From Cornus controversa (Eukaryota > Streptophyta > Magnoliopsida > Cornales > Cornaceae): a DNA stretch of 64,000 nt. The notes under the pieces were generated by a model. The model worked only from the letters and a program-made list of their open reading frames with translations, did not search any database and was not told where the DNA came from. Made by a program: the position numbers and the translations under genes. Location: assembly GCA_026545225.1 (NCBI GenBank), contig CM048845.1:123122033-123186032 (forward strand), in the 5' to 3' direction. How positions within the stretch are numbered: the first letter of the stretch is position 1; the number at the start of each line of letters is the position of its first letter. Positions 10,609-23,525 of the stretch are shown here, piece after piece.

Positions 10609-12939
10609 GGATGCCAGTATAATCCCAGTTCAAGTTATAACTTAATACCAATGGTTAAACCCTGTTTTCATGTTCACGATCTGGGTCTATTTTGCACCGT
10701 GGGCCTCATATATATATATAGCTGGTAAGATTTTATCTTTTACTTGGTTTGAGATAAAACAAGTTAGAAATTATGGCAGATCATTCAAATGACTTTCTGA
10801 TGTCATCTAGAAAATCGGAATGTTTTATGAGTCATGTTTTGGTTTTCCATGCATATATCCATGGTAATGAACATCTATAGAATAATGAATTGTCTGGTTC
10901 TGAGGAAGAAGTCTCTCTCAGATTCTTCTGCCAAAACTGGGCAGCACCTTTCATATATAAATACATACGTATCCCTATGTACGTACACAGTATATATATA
11001 TACATGCAGGGCACATAACATTACATATTTGTGTGTATATACATAAAAGGTATATATATTGTTGTTAATCCTATAAAGGAATCCAATTTCATATTTATGT
11101 GATAAAAAGCGCCTTTTCAGTTCTTGGTGCATGTATGATGTTCAAATCACAAAATACCTATTCCCTTCCTTTTTCATTTCCTTTCTAGGCAATCAAATAA
11201 CATGAAAGAAAAATGCCACGTAGATATATTTGGATTGCTATGAACTATGTTTGCTTCGAATCTACTGTTCCATCACTCAACATGTGCAAACCCAGTAAGA
11301 GACACATGTATGGAAAATGAGTTTTATCACACCGTTGCACTAATATATAATTTTGCTTGCCAAGTGTTGGTTTATGGGTTCTCAAGGTAAAAGCACCAAA
11401 GTACCTGATGCATTGTTAATTTGGCTACATATAACTCCATATTATCCTTATATGCATTAGTTATATACCTCCATAAATTGTCCTTATTTGCATTGGTTTA
11501 AGGCAATACAGTGATGAAGAATAGAATGGATTAATTGACAATGTGGTTGTGGCTGGTTGCAAGGGTGAATATCAATTCTTTGTCATCTTTATTAAAAGAA
11601 GGGTGAATATCGACTCCTCATCACACACCAACAAATGGCGAGTTTGGCCGTAGAAGAGCTGTATATAAAATTGGCCACTGGGCTGAAATAATTGTGGACA
11701 GTGACCCAAGAGAAGAAGATCTTCCCGAAACACGAGTCACTTGCTAGATCTTTCGATGGTGAACTCAAAAAGAAAAATTGTGGGTTGCTTTATGGATAAG
11801 TTGCAGGCTATATTATGTGTTCATGGTCTTGTTCACTGTGGGCCTCCATTATAAAACTTGCAGTAACATCATCATGGCCGTGAGTTCAGACGACGACAAT
11901 GACAACCTTCTTTCATTGAAGAAAGTAAAACTAAAACTATTGCCCATAAAGATCTTTCATGGGAAAAGTATAAACTACAAGTACTTTTGATAATGAAGAA
12001 GAAGAAGATCCATATATGCTACTGAGCCATACCATTTATTTAATTTCATCACGAGACCCCTTTCATCGCTTATTTCATGGATTTACCACTGATCACGGTT
12101 TCATCAACCATCGTTGTGCTCTAGTTCACCGATTGCCAAGATTAAGTAATCACTCATGTTGATCTTCAACTGAATGGTCAAATTGCTGAAAGATCTTACA
12201 TGCCCGATCCTTCACCACCGAACATGGTTTGACGTGAGATTAATGAATAACTGATCCTCATTGACTGCCAATCTATACCACTAATCTAGTTGGATTTCAC
12301 CAACATCATCATCAAACTGGCAATCTCTTCCTTCCGATGGGACCATAAAGAACATTGTGTTTATCAACTGAAGCATAAGAAGGTCAAATACGTACCCTAC
12401 TGCTGTTTTAGAGCAAACCACCAATTTGGTTTGTCTCAACCTTATTTTTATTGGTCTCAGTACATACTACATGCTATTGTATATATTTGTATAATGCTAT
12501 TATATGACACGATTTTCATAGAACTCTATCACATACAGACATATATTATATATTGTTGCTACACTGAGTGTCAATTGACAGTGGACAAAGGGCTTTTGAG
12601 CCCATTGTTAAAAAAGAAAAATCTGATGGACCAAAATTAATGGTCCAAACAACACACCATGTATTAGTAAAAAAAAAAAGAGCTCCCTCTGTCATTTGCA
12701 CAAATAGTTACTCCTGACTTATATCGTCCCTGATAAATAACAAGCAAATATTTAGCCTGCATATATATATATATATATATGTTTTGTTTAAATTTATTTA
12801 ATGGTGAATTGCCCTGACCTCCTCCCCTTATTAAGGGGTCAAGTCAAAACCTCCTTTTACTAAAGGATCGAGCAACGAACCTTCTAATTAAAGGAGCGGA
12901 ACTTTATAAACCCCTTTATTAAAGGGGCAAGCTCACGAA
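10407..12939. other. Element A interior, left part, without coding domains
   Basis: Starts with the primer-binding site at 10408-10425. The rest is AT-rich with (AT)n runs at 10575-10603 and 12758-12782. Short open frames here show no known domain. Confidence 0.6.
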
Positions 12940-14580
12940 ACTCGACATTGTCAAAATAGTCCTACGAGGCACATCTCTACGGGGACACACCTCTAACGGA
13001 GGGCCTTTAATAAAAAAGGCGGGATGAATTAATTCTGAGAACATTGTCAAACAGCCCTACGGGGGCATATCCCTACGGGGACACACCTCTAATGGAGGGC
13101 CTTTAATGAAAAAGGCGGGATGAATTAATTCCGAGAACATTGTCAAACAGCTCTACGAGGGCATATCCATACGGGAACACACCTCTAACAGAGGGCCTTT
13201 AATGAAAAAGGAGGGATGAATTAATTCTGAGAACATTGTCAAACAGTTCTACGGGGGCATATCCCTACGGGGACACACCTCTAGTAGAGAGCTTTTAATG
13301 AAAAAGGCGGGATGAATTAATTCCGAGAACATTGTCAAACAGCTCTACGGGGGCATATCCCTATGGGGACACACCTCTAACGGAGGGCCTTTAATAAAAA
13401 AGGTGGGATGAATTAATTCAGATAACATTGTCAAACAGCCCTACGAGGGCATATCCCTAGAGGGACACACCTCTAACAGAGGGTCTTTAATGAAAAAAGC
13501 GGGATGAATTAATTCCGAGAACATTGTCAAACAGCTTTACGGGGGCATATCCTTACGGGAACACACCTCTAACGGAGGACCTTTAATGAAAAAGGCGGGA
13601 TGAATTAATTCTGAAAATATTGTCAAACAACCCTACGGGGGTATATCCCTACGGGGACATACCTCTAATGTAGGGCCTTTAATGAAAAAGACGGGATAAA
13701 TTAATTCCGAGAATATTGTCAAACAGCTCTACGAGGGCATATCCATACGGGGATACACCTCTAAAAGAGAGTCTTTAATGAAAAAGGCGGGATGAATTAA
13801 TTCCAAAAACATTGTCAAACAGTTCTACGGGGGCATATCCCTACGGGGACACACCTCTAGCAGAGGGCCTTTAATGAAAAAGACGGGATGAATTAATTCC
13901 GAGAATATTGTCAAACAACTCTACGGGGGCATATCCCTACGGAGACACACCTCTAACGGAGGGCCTTTAATAAAAAATACGGGATGAATTAATTCCAAGA
14001 ACATTGTCAAACAGCCCTACGAGGGCATATCCCTTCAGGGACACACCTCTAACAGAGGGCCTTTAATGAAAAAAGCGGGATGAATTAATTCCGAGAACAT
14101 TGTCAAACAACTTTACGGGGGCATATCCTTAGGGAACACACCTCTAACGGAGGACTTTTAATGAAAAAGGCGGGATGAATTAATTCCAAAAATATTGTCA
14201 AACAACCCTACGGGGGCATATCCCTACGGGGACACACCTCTAATGGAGGGCCTTTAATGAAAAAGATGGGATGAATTAATTCCAAGAACATTATCAAATA
14301 ACTCTATGGGGATACACCTCTAAAGATGGTTTTTAATGAAAAAGGCGAGATGAATTAATTCTGAGAACATTATTAAAACAACCCCACAAGGGCCTATCTC
14401 TAAAGAGAGCCTTTAATGAAAAAGGCGGGATGAATTAAAACAACCCCACGAGAGCATACCTTTAAAGAGGGTCTTTAACGAAAAAGGTGTGGTGAATTAA
14501 TCTTGAAAACATTGTCAAAGAACCCTACATAAGGATGCCTCTAAAGGAGATATTTAATGAAAAAGACGAAATAAGTAAAT
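12940..14580 (+). repeat. 96-bp tandem array inside element A, ~16-17 copies
   Basis: The unit contains AACATTGTCAAACAGCCCTA, then GGGGCATATCCCTACGGGGA, ACACCTCTAACGGAGGGCC and TTTAATGAAAAAGGCGGGAT. Copies recur at 96-bp steps (for example 13040, 13136, 13232), with shorter degenerate units after about 14290. Closely related units, on the opposite strand, are inside element B (26120-27095) and element C (36470-36835). Confidence 0.95.
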
Positions 14581-14988
14581 TCTAATAATATGATCAGTTG
14601 ATCCTATAGGGCACAGCCCGCCTAAGGGAATTTTACCCAATAGTAAGGTGAGTCCATTGCGTAAGTTCTTTTGCAGGATTATGCCATAAAGGTTTTTTCT
14701 TAGGAACCAGAGGACACCTTGGAGAGAGAAGTCTCACAAAAAGTAAAGAGAGAAGTCTCACAAAAAGTATGTCAGCCAAGGTCGGCCCCTAGGCTTAGCC
14801 CGAGCCGGTCCCCAAAGGCTAGCCTAAGTTGGCCAGCCCAAGAGCTTAACAAGTTAGGATTCGAAATTCGTGGGCCAAGATGGAAGGTCAGAGAAGTTTC
14901 TTAAAATGAGAGTCCGTTTCTACAACCCGACGGGCCAGCCAAAGTGTTCCTAAGGCCTGACGAGCAACCCTCATGAACAGGGGGCATC

Positions 14989-15357
14989 TGATAAAGTATT
15001 TGACTCCAATTGTGAAACGTATAAAGTGGAGGTTGAGTTCAAGGTGATGTGGATAAGAAGTCTACTTTGACCAGGACTTCTCTATCTTTAGATGAGTCTG
15101 GGGAACTGAAGAGTCAGTCTCCTACTAGGACACAGTCCTACTTGACCGCTATAAATATAGAGACGGTCCATATACCAGGTACGGAATTAATACCCTCAAA
15201 AGTGCCTTTATAGTTTAAGAAAGCCCTTCCGATTTCTGACTTGATCGTCGAAGCATAGTCGGCCGGCACTACGCCGGTGCTCTTTCGACTATCCTTTTTT
15301 TTTGTCTTTTTTACAGGTTGACGTTTGACCAGCTCAGGGTGAATTTCTGCTTCATCA
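14989..15357 (+). repeat. 3' LTR of element A
   Basis: Starts TGATAAAGTATTTGACTCC and ends TTCATCA. It is a little longer than the 5' LTR because of a short extra stretch near its end. Confidence 0.9.
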
Positions 15358-15362
15358 AAAGT

Positions 15363-16627
15363 TAAGTTCAGGTCCTATTGAATTTAATTAATTGCAGAGT
15401 AGAGTTTTTTCTTTTGGCTAAGTAGTAAGTGGAGATTTTAGATGATACTTAAATTTGAAAAAATCTATCATAAGATTTTCTTTTGTTTTCTGAACGGTTT
15501 ATCCTTCCTAATATTTAATTATTTTTTAATATTTTCTTTTGTTTCCTGAACGGTTTATCCTTCCTAATATTTAATTATTTTTTAAGATTTTTTTTGTATG
15601 TTTTATAACTAAAGAAAAAACTTTTCATAAAACTTCATACTATATACTTGTGGTCTTCAAGAACAAGAAATGATACCTTTGTTGGGCCACCCATTCAAAC
15701 TAAGTTTTGGCTTTGAGAGTTTAGTGAATAATATTTAAATTTCACATTAATAATCAAATGAAAATGACACTCGTTATGCCTAAATATTTTTTCGTATTCC
15801 AAGTTTTGCTTTGACTAATTCTTGGAGACCTTAAGTGCTTGAAGAGAGACTGTGTATAAAATGGTACTTAAGCCATCAAATTTTGGTGCAACTATTTTTG
15901 TAGATTAATACATGCGTGGAAGCAGGAGTTGTTAAGACGCGTAAAGGGCGGGCCAATGGAGTGAAGACTCCAACAATGACGACTTAGAAAAGTCTCTGGC
16001 ACTCTCACATTTTTAAAGTGTGATTTTCGGTCTTGAAAAATAAAGTTTTAAAGTCAAAGGGTGGGCCAAAGACTCGAGGACTTGGCTTAGAAAAGTCTCT
16101 GGCCACTCTCACATTTTTTCACCCAAAAAAAAACAATTTAGATAAGGAAGAACATACACACTGCTAGTCTTTGGAACTTTAGAGACACAAAATACGTGGA
16201 CCACCACTTGCTATGAAAGTTTGGACCCTTTTGATTGTCTCTTTTTGGCAGATGAACTTTAAAATTAAGCAATCGGACTGACCACTATCTCGTATGGAGC
16301 CAAATCCCCATTTCTTAGTCATCCTAGCATACTATGCGAACATTAAAGTAGTTAAACAAATTAACTAACCTTATCATTTTGACTTGGTAAGCAACACAAA
16401 ATCATATTGCCCTATGTTGGACTCAAATTCACTTTTCTTTCATCAACAAATCCCTTAAATTATACTACGCTAACATAACTTGGAGTACATTACTAGTAAT
16501 ACGTACAAATGATGATCACAATTATGACTACTGGACTCGCGTGATCCACACGTAGCTATTTGCTTTGCTTCACCACAATGCACTAGTGTAGACAATCCTA
16601 GCTTACTCACATTTCAACGCTCCTTGA
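15363..16627 (-). repeat. Displaced gene 1 upstream sequence and 3' remnant of a lost CrRLK1L paralogue
   Basis: This continues the gene 1 upstream sequence on the far side of element A: TAAGTTCAGGTCC aligns with the block that follows the W-box in genes 2 and 3. From about 15480 it matches 48810-49625, the 3' flank of gene 3, including GACTTAGAAAAGTCTCTGG. At 16616-16627 the last three codons and stop of a CrRLK1L gene remain (Lys-Glu-Arg-stop, against Lys-Ala-Arg-stop in gene 3). Homology then ends abruptly. A further receptor gene once lay here and was lost. Confidence 0.75.
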
Positions 16628-17151
16628 TATGGACAGAAATCGTCTCCAATTAGACTGTGCACATTTCCTCTCCATTTGGCTCAAAACGCTGTAGTTTTGC
16701 ATTGAAAATTGATTTCAAAAATGATCTTGCGATTCTAATTGATCCATATATATTGTTAAATTGGATGCTGACAAGTGTCCATGTAAGGTAAAAAATATTT
16801 ACCTATACGTATTTGTTGCTCTGAATACCAAATACTAACATATACTTATACAATATATTAACATTAAAAGTACAAAAATGCCCTTCTGTATCCAACTTTA
16901 CCTTTTCTTCTCTAGTTTCCTTCCCTCGCAAAAATGATACAAACCTATACACAGAGTTGAATAGAATATCTGTTTTAAAATTATTCTCAATCTGTGTTCC
17001 TGTTCGCTTCCGGCGTGGTGCTATTCGAACTGTGGTCGTCTTCTTCGACGTGGTGGTAGTCGAATTGTGGTGGTCTCTGTGGTGTTCCCTTTCTCAACGC
17101 TGCATCCTTCCTCTTCTCAATCGCTGTCTTCGGGCTCCTGTTCGGTTCCGT
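16628..17151. other. Unassigned sequence between the lost paralogue and the Athila-like element
   Basis: AT-rich to about 16980, then a GC-richer stretch (16990-17150) with TTCGACGTGG and CTCTGTGGTG motifs. It does not match the other flanks. No gene could be recognised. Confidence 0.4.
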
Positions 17152-18433
17152 CGTTCTTGTCGATCTATACTTCAATAGATTCGTACACTTGCGAGTTATT
17201 TTACACTTTTAAAACAACATCAAGTTTTTGGCACTGTTGCCGGAGAATCGCAAACAAGAAACTAATCAAATTTCGATTGATTTAATTCTTCTACTAGTTA
17301 TAATTTAGTTTTTTTTTTCTTTTCTTTCTTTTTTTTATTATTATCAAAAAGAAAAAAAGAATCTTTCTAATTTTATTTTTTTTATTAGTCCATTGTTCTA
17401 GGTTAAAAAAAAAACAAAAAAAAAAAAACTTTTGTTTTATTATTATAGTTTAGTTTTAGTTTTAGTTTTATTAATTTTATTTTTATTATTATTTTTCTTA
17501 GTTTAGTTTTAGTTTTAGTTTTGTTTTATTGTTATTATTTTACCTGATACTTCTTGAATTCTATAGGTGGTATTGTTGAAAATTACCTTTTTCGCATATT
17601 CTTGGGCACTACTTTGGAATCCAAGTAAATATAGTTTTTTTTTCCTTCCGTTTATTTATTTATTTTTTCTTTTCTTAGATTAGGAAAACATAGATTTTTG
17701 TTTTAGGTTGATAACTTGAGCATGAGAACTCTAGGATAGAATAACATAGAAATAACCCTAGGGTCACACTTTCTTCAAGTTTATTTTATATTTTTTTTTC
17801 TCTCAATTTAGGAAAAAAAAGAAAAGAAAAATCACACACTCACTCACTTTTTATTTTATTTTTATTATGGTGTGTTTTGTTTGTGCATTTTAATTTAGCA
17901 TTCTTGCATTAAAATTTTAGTAAGGGCACAAACCCCCAACAAGATAAGGATTGGATTTCATCACCAATTCCTTGCCCAACTAGGTTAAAAATCTCCTTAC
18001 ATTTGTCTATCCCAAACCAAATTTAGTTTAAATTTAAAATCAAGTAGACATTGGCCATAGGAATTCATATAGCTTATAGGACCCTCTTGGACAGAGTTAA
18101 CTTTTGGTAACTCTCGTGAGCACCTTCCAACTTCACAATGTCTAGGAAAGTTCTGAGAAGATTGGTTTTTAAGTGGGACCGTTTGTGACCCCTCCAATCT
18201 ATCTTAGAAACTTTCCTAGTTGTATTGTTGGTGGGGCTTAACTGGTAATCCTCTAGTTCATCTGAAAGGGAGTAGAAGCTGTCTAACTAGGTAAGAATTA
18301 TTTTGGAATTAGTCCAGATAATTCTTTAGGAAAAAAAAAATTAAAATAGAAATCACTAACCTTGAATTAAATTTGAAAAAAAAAAAATTTTGCTTGTTTA
18401 TTTGGTTGGTGTTTTTGTGAGTCATTTTAGTGT

Positions 18434-19712
18434 ATGTTAGGTCGTCGATCACTGAATCCAGAGTTGTTTCCATTAGATCTTGAGATTGAGAGAACCTTTC
18501 AAAAAGGTGTGAAAAATTCTAGTGTTAGAGATCCTTCTTTGAACAAGATGGCAGATCCTGTTGAAACTAAATCCCTTAAGGACTATTACACTCCCGTGCA
18601 TATTACAAACCCATCTTGCATTGTGTTACCTGCTACCCAACAGGGACATTTTGAGATACGGGCAGCGGTAATTAATTTACTGCCCACTTTTAGAGGTCTT
18701 AGCTCTGATGGTCCATACCTCCATGTCAAGGAATTTTTAGAGATTTGCTCCACACTACAATTTTAAAATATTTCTGAGGAGTTAATTAAATTACGGTTAT
18801 TTCCATTCTCTTTGAAAGAGAAAGCAAAATCTTGGTTATACTCACTCGAACCCGTGTCTGTCAATTCATGGAATGGATTATGCACCAAATTCCTTACCAT
18901 GTTCTTTCCCATGCACAAAACTAACTCCCTTCGTCGAAATATCATGCAATTTACTCAAAAAGAGGGTGAAAAATTTTACATATGTTGGGAGAAATTTAAT
19001 GATATTCTCCTTAAGTGTCCACATCATGGTTTTGCCAAGTGGCAATTAATTCAATTCTTTTATGAGGAGTTGTCACCCTATAATCGTCAACTAATTGAGT
19101 CACGAGGTGGGGTAGAATTCATGTCTAAGAATGATGAAGCATGAAAATTTCTTGATGCGTTGTCAGAGAACTCTCAACAATCGGAGTACTCAGGGAGGGT
19201 TAAAATGAGCGGTCTATCAGTGCTCTCAGAACCCAAAAAGGGAGGAATTTACGAGTTTCGAGAGGAGACTGATTTGAGTGCGAGGATAGCTAGTCTAACT
19301 AGGAAAGTAGAGGCGATAGAGACGAGTAAAGGATGTAATTCGTCTGTTTGTGCAGTTAGTGAGGTGTGTCAATTATGTGAGAAAATTATGTGAGAGTTTT
19401 TCTCATACGGCTAAAACTTGTCCATCTATTGCATCTTTTCATGAGTGTATAGCCGAACAAGCCAATGCACTCAATTCCTATAAGAAACCATTTGACAGTC
19501 CCTATTCTGACACATACAATCAAAATTGGAGGAACCACCCCAATTTTTCTTGGAGGCAAAACCAACCTCGTAACAACCAAGGGGTGCAACCTATGCAACC
19601 CCAACGGCAACCACAATTTTCATATCCTTCCATGTCCCAAAATGCCCCTCCGTATGTTCCCCCACCTCAACAAAAACCAACTTTAGAGGATACTCTCCAA
19701 CAGTTCATGTAA
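18434..19712 (+). pseudogene. Athila-like gag remnant
   Basis: Contains gag landmarks of the Gypsy type: AKSWLYSLEP, a W-N-L-C-T-K-F-L core, a basic NSLRRNIMQF stretch and FYEELSPYNRQLIESRGG. A Pro/Gln/Asn-rich tail follows (19500-19690). It is a fossil in several pieces. Confidence 0.8.
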
Positions 19713-20135
19713 CAGACCAGTCAATCAATTTCTAAGTTAGAAATGCAAATAGGTCAATTAGCCATTGTTATAGGAGAGAGGAAGAAGGGAAAGTTTCCGA
19801 GTCAACCTGTGCCTAACCCAAAGGGCCAGTTTCATATTAGTGACCAATCCACTTCTGGTTTACATGAGCAGGTTCACTCTATCACAACCCTAAGATCGGG
19901 CAAATAAGTTGATAATGGAGTCCAAATGCCTATACATAATGAGAAAATTGAAGAGGACCATGTTAGCGGTTTAGGAAGAGAGGACAAAACTACATCTGAA
20001 GTTGAGTAAAAAATTCAAGTCCCTAGTCTTGACCCACCATCTCAAATAAGTCCACCAGTTAGAAACTTTGTTCCTATTGCACCATATCCTCAAAGACTTC
20101 AAAAGCCTAAGAAGGGGAATCACTATAATGAGATT

Positions 20136-20978
20136 ATGGAAGTGTTTAAACAAATTAAAATTAATATTCCATTTCTTGATGCAATTCAACAGATCCCCTC
20201 TTATGCAAAATTTTTAAAGGACTTGTGTACGGTCAAACGTGGCTTAAATGTGCACAAGAAAGCCTTCCTTACTGAGCAAGTCAGCTCAATCATCCAACAT
20301 CGCACTCCACCTAAATTTAAGGATCCTAGATGTCCTACAATTTCATGTGCCATAGGTGATCAAAAAATTGAGCAAGTTTTGCTTGACTTGGGTGCGAGTG
20401 TCAACTTGTTGCCTTACTCTGTTTACGAGCAACTAGGTCTAGGTGAGTTGAAACCCATGAAGGTGGTACTCCAATTAGCAGATCGCTCAGTTAAGGTACC
20501 TCGTGGTGTTATTGAGGATGTACTTATTCAGGTTGATAAATTCTTCTTCTCTGTAGACTTTATTGTCTTAGACACTCAACTTGTAGCTAATCCTACTAGC
20601 CACATTCCTGTTATCTTAGGTCGTCCATTCTTAGCCACTTCAAATGCTCTAATCAACTATAGGAATGGTGTTGTAAAACTCTCTTTTGGAAATATGTCGG
20701 TTGAGCTTAATGTTTTTAACGTAAACCGACAACCACCAGACTCTGAGGATATTTGTGAGGTAAATTTAATAGAGAGTCTAGTTCAGAATACTTTTATTCA
20801 TGCTAGTTATAAGGACCCTTTAGAGGCAAGCCTAACTAATTTTGTCTGTAATTTTGATATTGATAGTGCTTGTAAAGATGTGAATGCTTTATTGGATGTG
20901 AATGTTTCATTGAATTCAGTCCATTTTATCAACACCAAAAAGTGGAAAGTCAAGATGGAAAGCCTAGGTATAGGTTGA
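20136..20978 (+). pseudogene. Athila-like retropepsin remnant
   Basis: Shows the retropepsin pattern of the lineage: a LLDLGASVNLLPYSVYEQLG stretch at the active-site region, a beta-rich segment with GVIEDVLIQVDKFFF, and VILGRPFLATSNALI near the end. It lies directly downstream of the gag remnant. Fossil. Confidence 0.8.
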
Positions 20979-23525
20979 GTTATAGTCCATTTTTATCATC
21001 ATTGTACATTATTCGTTTTAAGATTTCTAGGACTTGTGTCTTTTTATTTTTTAGTTTGTGTCAATTTTTTTTTCTTTCATTTTGTGTATTTAATTTTTTA
21101 AAAAAAAAGAAAAAAAATTCATAATGGCGGTATAGCCTCCCATTCTCTGACTATGTATGTAGTACCAATTCTACAATTTGTGATATGATTGATAAAGTTG
21201 ATGATTTTCGTTTATTAAAGTCTAGTTTCAATACCCAATACTGTCGAGATTCCTTCAACCCAGTATGACTTTAATAAAGAAAGGCAACTCCTTTATACTC
21301 TATACGTTAGGGTGTCTGGATAATTAATATCTTATCACATATACACCTTGGAAAATTGGAACCCACCAGTTCAGAGAATGAGGAGAAGAGTAGTACCTGT
21401 GGTTTTCGCATGAAGATTAGGTTTCAAAAAAAAAAAATTTGTTTTTACTTTCTATTTGATATTTATTTTCACCCATGTTATTTCACTTGGTCGTTGGAGT
21501 ATAGTCGTTGTTTTGACAATATGTAGCATCCAAGTTTGGGGGAGTGACTTCATTACCTTCATGCTACTGGTTTGCTCTAGTTTCTTGCCACTACTCCCGT
21601 TTTCTGGTAATATCGTTCTAACCCTTCTCTATGCTTTGATTGGGTGTACATTGAGGATAATGTACAGTTTAAGTTTGGGGGTGAGGCGATGCCTTTTTTA
21701 TGTGCTTTATTGCAATGGGGGGAGATTTTTATAAAAATTTTCTTATTTTTAGGACTTTTTGGTTACATTATTTTTATAATTTGTTTTGTTTTGTTTTGTT
21801 TTTAGATCGGATGTTTTTATATCATTCAAGGGATTAATACTTTATGTAGGTGCTTAACTTGCAATTCTTGGGTATGTTTTAAATTTTTAGAACCTGTGAT
21901 TTGGATTAGTGGTTTTAATCATTGTTTGCATTAACATGCCTTGGAGTAATTGATTTTAGTTTTCTCACATGCACAAGCATGCTAGCATAATTTTATGGGG
22001 TATAAACTTTGGCTTTGAGTTGTTGGAATACATATACTTGATATTAATTGTAGTAACCCTTGTGGACGGGTGTGAGTGGGCGGGTGCATAGACAGACACT
22101 GGGCTGAGCTACCACATTGACAGGGTACAAGGTACTCAATCCCACATCGCCTGGGTGTGGAAAAGGGGATGTGCTTATATGTAGTATGTTCTCTTCAAAT
22201 GGTATGAGGCTTTTTGGGGTAAAACCCAAGAGCAAAACCGTACGGGCTCAGGCCCAAAGCGGACAATATCATACCATGTGTTGGAGCGGGGTATTACAGT
22301 TGGTATCAGAGTCTGAACCCAGCCGAAAGTGTGCCGACGAGGGCGTCAGGCCTCGTAGGGGGGGTGGATTGTAGTAACCCTTGTGGACGGGTGTGAGTGG
22401 GCGGGTGCATAGATAGACACTGGGCTGAGCTACCACACTGACAGGGTACAGGGTACTCAATCTCACATCGCCTGGGTGTGGAAAAGGGGATGTGCTTATA
22501 TGTAGTATGTTCTCTTCAAATGGTATGAGGCCTTTTGGGGTAAAACCCAAGAGCAAAACCGTGCGGGCTCAGGTCCAAAGCGGACAATATCATACCATGT
22601 GTTGGAGCGGGGTATTACATTAATTAATATCCCTTGAGAATGAGTACCGATGATGTGATTTACTTGACTTCAATGAAAAAAAGAAAAATAGAAAAAAAAA
22701 AAAGAATATGTGATGAATAAAAATCAATTTGATCCTTTTCATGAGTAACCGGACCTCTATGCCTCAGGAAGCACGGAATGTTCGCGTCAAAAGTGAAAGG
22801 GTGAGAAAAGATGAGTATTGGTTGTCTTGATTTGTAGCCTGACTGATTCGAGTAATTAGGTTCTTCGGGGTGTCTTAACGCCTAGTGCCCTAAACCCATC
22901 TGGTTTGGGAGTCACTGACTGAAAGCTTGCTACATGGGTCATTCAGAAAGCTTAATAGATCAAGACATTGCACAACCAATAAAGCAATGAAAAAAAAAAT
23001 AAAAAAATATATATGAAAAAGTCATGTATTCATGTCTGGAAGTATGATTTCAATAAGGGGAGCTAGTGAGTTGAAGGGGTATGTGCCTTAATATATTCGG
23101 AGCTGGGTAATGCCACATGAGATGATTGCTAGTTCACTTTTCACAAGGGAGCTAGAATTGGTTACTTTGAGATATGTTGATGTGAATTATGTGTGGGGAC
23201 CATTACTTTGAATTATGGAATTTGAAAATTTGAAGTTGTCCTTGAATGCAAGTTTGTAACTATATATTGTATTCTTCTTCTTGATTAATGTTTAAATAGA
23301 AATTTTGAATGTTTATGGGTAGCATTTCTGGAAACCCTCACAAGACTATAACTCGTCCACTAGGGGGAACCTATGGGTTTAAAGACTTGTTACATATGCT
23401 AAATGCAATCGTTTCTCCTACGAAAGAGGAGTTGGGTAGTTTAGTTTGTGTTTAGTTAGTTTTATTTGTTCTAGTTTTATTTTGTTCTATTGCTAAGGGA
23501 CTAGCAATATGTAAGTTTGGGGGTG
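20979..23525. other. Non-coding 3' interior of the Athila-like element
   Basis: T-rich and AT-rich, with repeated AAGTTTGGGGG motifs (near 21533, 21672 and 23512), the last acting as the polypurine tract before the 3' LTR. No coding domain was recognised. Contains TRIM-2. Confidence 0.65.
22049..22619 (+). mobile_element. TRIM-2, complete miniature LTR retrotransposon
   Basis: Two near-identical 250-bp LTRs (22049-22298 and 22370-22619) start TGTAGTAACCC and end GGGGTATTACA. Between them are only 71 bp: primer site TTGGTATCAGAGTCTGAAC (initiator Met type) and a G-rich polypurine tract (22358-22364). The 5-bp duplication TTAAT flanks it (22044-22048 and 22620-22624). The few LTR differences suggest a young insertion. 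It has no coding capacity. A solo LTR of the same family interrupts RALF-A at 55444-55693. Confidence 0.95.

Larger units (their letters stand above)
10058..15357 (+). mobile_element. Element A: non-autonomous Ty3/Gypsy-type LTR retrotransposon in the gene 1 promoter
   Basis: LTRs 10058-10406 and 14989-15357 are closely similar, so the insertion looks recent. A 5-bp duplication AAAGT flanks it (10053-10057 and 15358-15362). Just after the 5' LTR is TTAGCGCCGTCTGTGGGA, a typical plant Gypsy primer-binding form. CAGGGGGCATC before the 3' LTR is the polypurine tract. The 4.6-kb interior holds no recognisable gag, protease, RT or integrase; much of it is a 96-bp tandem array (12940-14580). It is a large non-autonomous derivative of the family that includes elements B and C. 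It separates gene 1 and its first ~195 bp of leader from the rest of the ancestral promoter. Confidence 0.9.

Noticed and set aside
12290-12640. 116-codon open frame in element A
   Set aside because: Composition is that of AT-rich non-coding sequence and no domain is visible.
12940-14580. Regular 96-bp spacing, at first sight like a CRISPR array
   Set aside because: Whole units are repeated without unique spacers, the array lies inside an LTR element, and the genome is a plant's.
22117-22556. Open frames in TRIM-2 and the matching one at 55392-55842
   Set aside because: They lie in the LTR, have no domain, and arise from the same LTR sequence read in different directions.
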